From contig NZ_QBFD01000039.1 in assembly GCF_003335585.1 (NCBI RefSeq), positions 6,012-39,976 on the forward strand: 33,965 nucleotides of DNA, written 5' to 3'. The notes under the pieces were generated by a model. The model saw only the letters and a program-made list of their open reading frames with translations, made no database searches and had not been told where the DNA came from. The position numbers were made by a program, and so were the translations under genes. Positions 30,178 through 33,965 of the stretch are shown piece by piece (the stretch's first letter is position 1; every line of letters begins with the position of its first letter). The stretch is from Sulfitobacter sp. DFL-14. Lineage in GTDB: Bacteria; Pseudomonadota; Alphaproteobacteria; Rhodobacterales; Rhodobacteraceae.

Positions 30178-30244
30178 GCCGGTCCGTGCGCGGCAGATGT
30201 GCATCGTGATGCATATGTCGTGCACGGACCGGCATGATTTTTTT
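30178..30244 (+). terminator. Long intrinsic terminator after the Cys-rich gene
   Basis: GCCGGTCCGTGC (30178-30189) pairs perfectly with GCACGGACCGGC (30222-30233), and the interior continues as an imperfect stem with GCAT/ATGC pairs near the tip. A run of seven T residues ends at 30244. It lies 46 bp past the stop of the reconstructed Cys-rich gene and separates it from the permease gene. A 25-codon frame inside it is a by-product. Confidence 0.85.
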
Positions 30245-30458
30245 GGTAGCTCTTGCTCTGGATCGCCCCAAATCCCTGAGACACAGTCCAGCTCAGACCT
30301 TCACTTCCCAGCTCACTTATCTATACTGTAAACAACGAGATATGCTTGGTGCGGACGCCCAATCCTTTGTTGAGCGACAAGCGCGATTACCGGATCGCGC
30401 CGCCGGATCGTCCGCCCATTGCAAAACCCGCAACAAATCGAAAATGAAGGCGTTCTAA
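30245..30458 (+). other. Upstream region of the APC permease gene
   Basis: This 214-bp gap probably holds the permease promoter. TATACT at 30322-30327 is a possible -10, but no good -35 stands 17 bp upstream of it. ACTGTAA at 30325, close to the CACTGTAACGA repeats near the porin gene, is the only shared motif I see. Confidence 0.3.
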
Positions 30459-31784
30459 ATGGATCATCAACACGGCGGCGACACTGAAAATAAAGGCTCC
30501 ATCAGCCTAAGCGGCGGGGTGGCGATGGGCACCGGCGTGATGATCGGAGCCGGTATTTTCGCGCTGACAGGTCAGATCGCGCAGCTGGCCGGACCGCTCT
30601 TTCCATTGGCGTTTGTCGTGGGCGGGATCATCACAAGTTTCAGTGCATACAGCTACGTAAAGATGTCGAATGCGTTTCCGTCTTCGGGTGGCATCGCGAT
30701 GATCCTGCAAAAGGCATACGGACCGGGTGCAATTGCCGCAGCGGCGGCGCTGTTGATGGCGCTGTCAATGGTGATCTCCGAAAGCCTCGTTGCGCGAACC
30801 TTTGCGACTTATGTCTTGCGACCCTTCGACATAACTGGTGGTCCGCTGGTGCCGATCCTTGCCGTTGGGGTGATCCTTTTTGCCTTTCTCGTCAATATCG
30901 CCGGTAGCCGATCGGTTGGACTGCTCTCGCTGATTATGGCGGTGCTCAAGATTGGCGGTATCGCGTTGTTCGGCATAGCAGCACTTTGGGCAAGCGGGTT
31001 TCAATTCGCCGCGGCGAGCACGGCGTCTGGCGGATTTGATATCACCGGCTTTATAGCATCCGTGGCCCTTGCCATTCTGGCGTTCAAGGGGTTCACCACG
31101 ATCACCAACAGCGGCGGCGAGATCATCAATCCGCACCGCAATGTTGGCCGCACGATCATTATCTCGATCACGATCTGTGTTGTTGTCTATCTGATTGTGG
31201 CCTTTGCGGTCGGATCAAGCCTGACGATAGACCAGATTATCGCGGCCAAAGACTATTCATTGGCTGAGGCCGCCGCACCCGCACTTGGCAACGCGGGGTT
31301 CTATTTTACCGTCGTGCTGGCGGCTGTTGCGACGGCGTCTGGTGTTCTTGCCAGTGTCTTTGCGGTGTCGCGGATGCTGGCCATGCTCACCGATATGAAC
31401 ATGATCCCGCACCGGCATTTCGGGATGTCGGGACCTATCCGCAGTCACACGCTGGTCTATACGGTGGTGATCGCCTCTATCCTTGCGGTGTTTTTCGATC
31501 TGACCCGGATCGCGTCATTGGGGGCTTTCTTTTATCTGATCATGGACATGATCGTCCATTGGGGCGTCTTGCGCTTCATGCGAAAAGAGGTTGAAGCGAA
31601 AGCATTTGTCATCGTCTTGGCCTTGTTGTTTGACGCTGTGGTGCTGGTGGCCTTTACAGCTATGAAGCTGCAATCCGATCCGCTCATTGTTGTGTACGCT
31701 GTGATTGCGATCACATCAGTCTTTGTGTTCCAACGGATTTATCTGTCGCGCTGGACTGCACCACGACCCAGCGAAGACCACTAA
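30459..31784 (+). CDS. APC-family amino acid permease
   Basis: A 441-residue inner-membrane transporter of the APC superfamily with about 12 predicted helices. A short histidine-bearing N-terminus (MDHQHGGDTENKG) precedes the first helix, which carries the substrate-site motif GVMIGAGIFALTG. The helix-6 region reads ASVALAILAFKGFTTITNSG, and GGEIINPHRNVGRTIIISI is the family-typical loop. It likely imports or exchanges amino acids or related compounds by proton or antiport coupling; the substrate cannot be told. AAGG precedes the ATG at 8 nt. It is a stand-alone gene, convergent with the ion channel gene 74 bp away. Confidence 0.92.
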   Translation: MDHQHGGDTENKGSISLSGGVAMGTGVMIGAGIFALTGQIAQLAGPLFPLAFVVGGIITSFSAYSYVKMSNAFPSSGGIAMILQKAYGPGAIAAAAALLMALSMVISESLVARTFATYVLRPFDITGGPLVPILAVGVILFAFLVNIAGSRSVGLLSLIMAVLKIGGIALFGIAALWASGFQFAAASTASGGFDITGFIASVALAILAFKGFTTITNSGGEIINPHRNVGRTIIISITICVVVYLIVAFAVGSSLTIDQIIAAKDYSLAEAAAPALGNAGFYFTVVLAAVATASGVLASVFAVSRMLAMLTDMNMIPHRHFGMSGPIRSHTLVYTVVIASILAVFFDLTRIASLGAFFYLIMDMIVHWGVLRFMRKEVEAKAFVIVLALLFDAVVLVAFTAMKLQSDPLIVVYAVIAITSVFVFQRIYLSRWTAPRPSEDH

Positions 31785-31857
31785 AACACTTCTCGAAAGT
31801 GCTATAGCCCTCCTGAAAAAGGCGCGTCCGGCTAGCAGGTGTCGGGTATGCCCTTTT

Positions 31858-32313
31858 TCATTTTTTCGGTTTGTCAGGCTCGGCGCAGGGGGGCCAATCC
31901 CAAAGCCGGTTCATCATCGCGAAAAGATATGCACCTGACCACGCGATCAGCAACAGTCCGGTCAAGGCCTCGACGCCCGTCAGAAGACGCAGGTGATCTG
32001 TCGGGAAAATATCGCCAAGACCAAGGGACGTATAGCTGACGACGGAAAAATAAAAATAATCCAGAACGGTATCAACGCTCTCACCGGAAAAGCCGCCGAT
32101 GCTCAAAAGCTGGTGACCGACGCCAAACATGCCTGCAAAGACAACTATTCCGGCGAAATGCGCGAAAAACAGGATCAGTACGGCCATCATGACACGATTG
32201 AACGGCTCCAAAGGTATCTTTGCCATGCCAACCGATACCCACCGCATGACCGCAAGATGTATCCAACTACTCGAAACGATGGCGATAACTGCAAGAATTA
32301 GTGAAAAAAGCAA
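31858..32313 (-). CDS. Small two-helix ion channel (potassium channel type)
   Basis: A protein of about 151 residues with an N-terminal hydrophobic segment and the Ion_trans_2 pore unit. The pore helix and filter region are YFYFSVVSYTSLGLGDIFPT with the filter TSLGLGD (residues 95-101 from the TTG start), in place of the classic TVGYGD; the final helix ALTGLLLIAWSGAYLFAMM follows. The change at the filter makes potassium selectivity likely but unproven. No ATG fits: the frame is open to 32592 through arginine-rich sequence, whereas the TTG at 32313 has AGGAG 6 nt upstream and begins the first hydrophobic helix, so it is preferred. An internal ATG would remove that helix. Confidence 0.82.
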   Translation of the reverse strand: MLFSLILAVIAIVSSSWIHLAVMRWVSVGMAKIPLEPFNRVMMAVLILFFAHFAGIVVFAGMFGVGHQLLSIGGFSGESVDTVLDYFYFSVVSYTSLGLGDIFPTDHLRLLTGVEALTGLLLIAWSGAYLFAMMNRLWDWPPCAEPDKPKK

Positions 32314-32973
32314 AGAGACGCTCCTGATTGGATGAACTTGCCAGTATCCAAAAGTAGCCGTATCAGGTCGGCTTCTTGCGCGCGCTGATCGCGGTGCCAA
32401 AGCTCTGAAGTCCGCCGTCACCACGAACAATCCCGCGCGGTTGCGCCGGGTGGATTTGACCTTGCATCTCTTGGCAGCGCTGGAGATCGGGAATCTGGGG
32501 TCGCTCACATCTGGGAACGGGCGCGAAAGGTTGATGGCACTTGCCGCGGTTGGTGTCGGCGTGACCCGTCCCATTGTGGGCGCTACCCTCATTCTGAGAG
32601 GAAACTATTGGGCGGTTCGGGGGTTACGCCGCGCCTTTCCGCAGCATGGTCGGGTGATTGAACGGATGCGTGCTCTGTCGAATGACCTCGACCAGCGGCT
32701 TCCGGGACGGCGGGAAACAGAACATCTGCCGGAACAGGAAGAACATAGAACGAGCAAGTCGAGAGCGTCAGAAAGCGCTCTACGAGCAGCCCGGCAGGCC
32801 ATCTCCGAGCTTGGATCTGGGGCAGATCGTCAAGCGCTTCTGGCGCGGGCCGATGCAATTTGGAGGTGCTCAGATGCGGTCAAATCCTGAAGCACCGGGC
32901 CTGTGGATATACTGCAATTAAGGGTACAAAAATGCCCAAAATGACCCTGAATCCGCAGATTCTGATTAATTAG
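32314..32973. other. 660-bp stretch without a recognised gene
   Basis: Overlapping open frames exist on both strands (for example 32441-32890 plus and 32589-32858 minus), but none has a ribosome-binding site together with a family pattern, and the compositions look like shadows of one another. The stretch may be decayed coding sequence. Near its right end a short frame at 32932-32973 (MPKMTLNPQILIN) starts after TTAAGGG and is closed at the ISL3 border, possibly the 5' end of a gene cut by that insertion. Confidence 0.35.
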
Positions 32974-33965
32974 GGCTCTGCCTCAATCTGTGTGGCGGAA
33001 CTATCCTGAAACTGGAAAATTCAGGAGGGATAGTTGTGAATTCGAAGAAGCACTGGTCGCCTGGGGGCGAAGTTTCGATTCAAAGCGTCGAGCGAAGTGA
33101 TTCCGGCGGGTGGATTGTATCGGGCAGTCTGACACCAAACGGCATCTGCCCAGACTGTGGATTGCATTCACGCCGACGTCACGGCTGGCGGCGTCGGCGG
33201 CTGCAGGATTATCCCGCCCATGGAGACGAGGTGACGGTTGATCTCGCGGTTTGCCGTTGGCGATGTTTGGCGCCCGCTTGCCCACGCCGGACTTTCTCGG
33301 ACCAGATCGCCTCGATTGCGCGTCCTTTTGCACGTCGTACTTCGCGTGCCGGGGAGATTGTCAGCCATCTTGGGCATGCGGCCGGCGGGCGGCCCGCCGA
33401 GCGGCTCTTGTACCGTTTGGGCCTTGGTGTCAGCGATGACACGGTGCTCAGGCAGCTGAAGAAGTGTGTTCAAGGCACCGCCGAGCCGCCGACGGTCATC
33501 GGGATCGACGACTGGAGCTGGCGGAAGTCGCAAACCTACGGCACGATCATTGTGGATCTGGAGCGTCGCGCGGTGATCGACATTCTCGAGGATCGAGATG
33601 TCGTCAGCTGCACCAACTGGCTGAAGCGTCACCCCGAGGTGGAAGTGATCAGCAGAGATCGGTGCGGTCTCTACGCCCAGGCTGCACGGCAAGGAGCGCC
33701 GCAAGCGAAGCAGGTCGCTGACCGGTTCCATATCGTGCAGAACCTGCGGCAGGCCATCGAGGAGCAGATGAACCTTCACGGCCGTGCGACCGGCAGGGCG
33801 CTGCTGTCCGACGCCGACAATATCACCGCAGAGGGAAGCCTTCTGAAGTCCCGCCTTGCGCACAGGACGTCTCGGGAAGAGATTTTCACCACCATCCATG
33901 CGCTTCGAAATCAGGGGCTTACCTGCAGCGAGATTGGGCGGCGAACAGGGTTCCCTCGTCGCAGC
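32974..33965 (+). mobile_element. ISL3-family insertion sequence, left part (cut by window end)
   Basis: The sequence from 32974 begins GGCTCTGCCTCAATCTGTG, as ISL3-family inverted repeats do, 62 bp before an ISL3 transposase gene. The right end lies outside the window, so the other repeat and the 8-bp target duplication cannot be checked. AT-rich sequence (GATTAATTA) directly precedes it. Confidence 0.85.
33036..33965 (+). CDS. ISL3-family transposase (3' end outside window)
   Basis: The frame runs 310 codons to the window edge without a stop. It starts at GTG 33036 after a strong AGGAGGGA. The N-terminal zinc-finger domain has NGICPDCGLHSRRRHGW and VCRWRCLAPACPRRTF. The DDE_Tnp_ISL3 core shows its first Asp in TVIGIDDWSWRKSQTYG and the second in VEVISRDRCGLYAQAARQGA, followed by ADRFHIVQNLRQAIEEQM. 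The C-terminal catalytic Glu would lie beyond the edge. ISL3 transposases are usually 400 to 530 residues, so about a third may be missing from view. No frameshift is seen. Confidence 0.93.
   Translation, partial: MNSKKHWSPGGEVSIQSVERSDSGGWIVSGSLTPNGICPDCGLHSRRRHGWRRRRLQDYPAHGDEVTVDLAVCRWRCLAPACPRRTFSDQIASIARPFARRTSRAGEIVSHLGHAAGGRPAERLLYRLGLGVSDDTVLRQLKKCVQGTAEPPTVIGIDDWSWRKSQTYGTIIVDLERRAVIDILEDRDVVSCTNWLKRHPEVEVISRDRCGLYAQAARQGAPQAKQVADRFHIVQNLRQAIEEQMNLHGRATGRALLSDADNITAEGSLLKSRLAHRTSREEIFTTIHALRNQGLTCSEIGRRTGFPRRS

Noticed and set aside
30160..30237. 25-codon frame (MSEKTKAGPCAADVHRD...) with CAGG upstream
   Set aside because: It lies almost wholly within the perfect terminator hairpin at 30178-30244, which explains the sequence better than a peptide.
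32441..32890. 149-codon frame as a real gene
   Set aside because: No ribosome-binding site, no recognisable domain, and competing frames on both strands of similar quality; described only as an unassigned stretch.
1..33965. CRISPR arrays, tRNA and rRNA genes
   Set aside because: No regularly spaced direct repeats and no tRNA or rRNA signatures were seen on reading the window.

Overview
The window looks like accessory plasmid DNA from an alphaproteobacterium of the Rhodobacteraceae type (Roseobacter or Paracoccus relatives). The evidence is a complete repABC replication and partition operon on the minus strand (17161 down to 13730), high GC, and many plasmid-backbone genes usual in that family: DUF932, H-NS-like, SSB, a very large ParB-like protein, and DUF1403 with ScpB. 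Taxonomy is inferred from gene content only.

Layout. 1-4930: DUF932 protein, an OLD-family ATPase/TOPRIM nuclease (candidate phage defence), SSB and an H-NS-like protein. 5300-10050: a minus-strand TetR - DUF2461 - DUF2461 - photolyase/cryptochrome-like cluster; the first DUF2461 gene is split by a complete IS3-family element (24-bp inverted repeats, 3-bp TAC target duplication) whose removal restores the frame exactly. 10300-13620: a 54-aa protein, a 157-aa unknown protein and a 725-aa ParB-like protein, with a palindrome-rich 384-bp spacer. 13700-17300: repC, repB and repA, with an antisense ctRNA (promoter and terminator visible), three copies of a parS-like palindrome and a DnaA box.

17400-22290: a serine recombinase, a Phd/VapC toxin-antitoxin pair, a broken tyrosine integrase next to a 35-bp recombination-site-like inverted repeat, DUF1403-ScpB, and an orphan tniQ. 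22290-25886: a minimal Tn3-family transposon (tnpA, tnpR, res, 40-bp inverted repeats) with no matching target duplication. 25887-32313: a 5'-truncated nuoN, a TorF-type porin, a small Cys-rich protein gene split by an IS903-type element that itself carries an IS1111-group IS110 element in its right inverted repeat, an APC permease and a small ion channel. 32974-33965: the left part of an ISL3-family element, cut by the window edge.

Most interesting signals. (1) The 5' leaders of the DUF932 and ParB-like genes, 12 kb apart, share a two-stem RNA element with compensating and wobble changes and a ribosome-binding site directly after the outer stem; I do not recognise it as a named RNA family. 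(2) The IS-in-IS-in-gene nest can be undone by eye to give an intact 54-aa Cys-rich protein. (3) The integrase pseudogene, its putative core site and DUF1403-ScpB form a module. The right third is a patchwork of insertions; the left two thirds is a coherent plasmid backbone.
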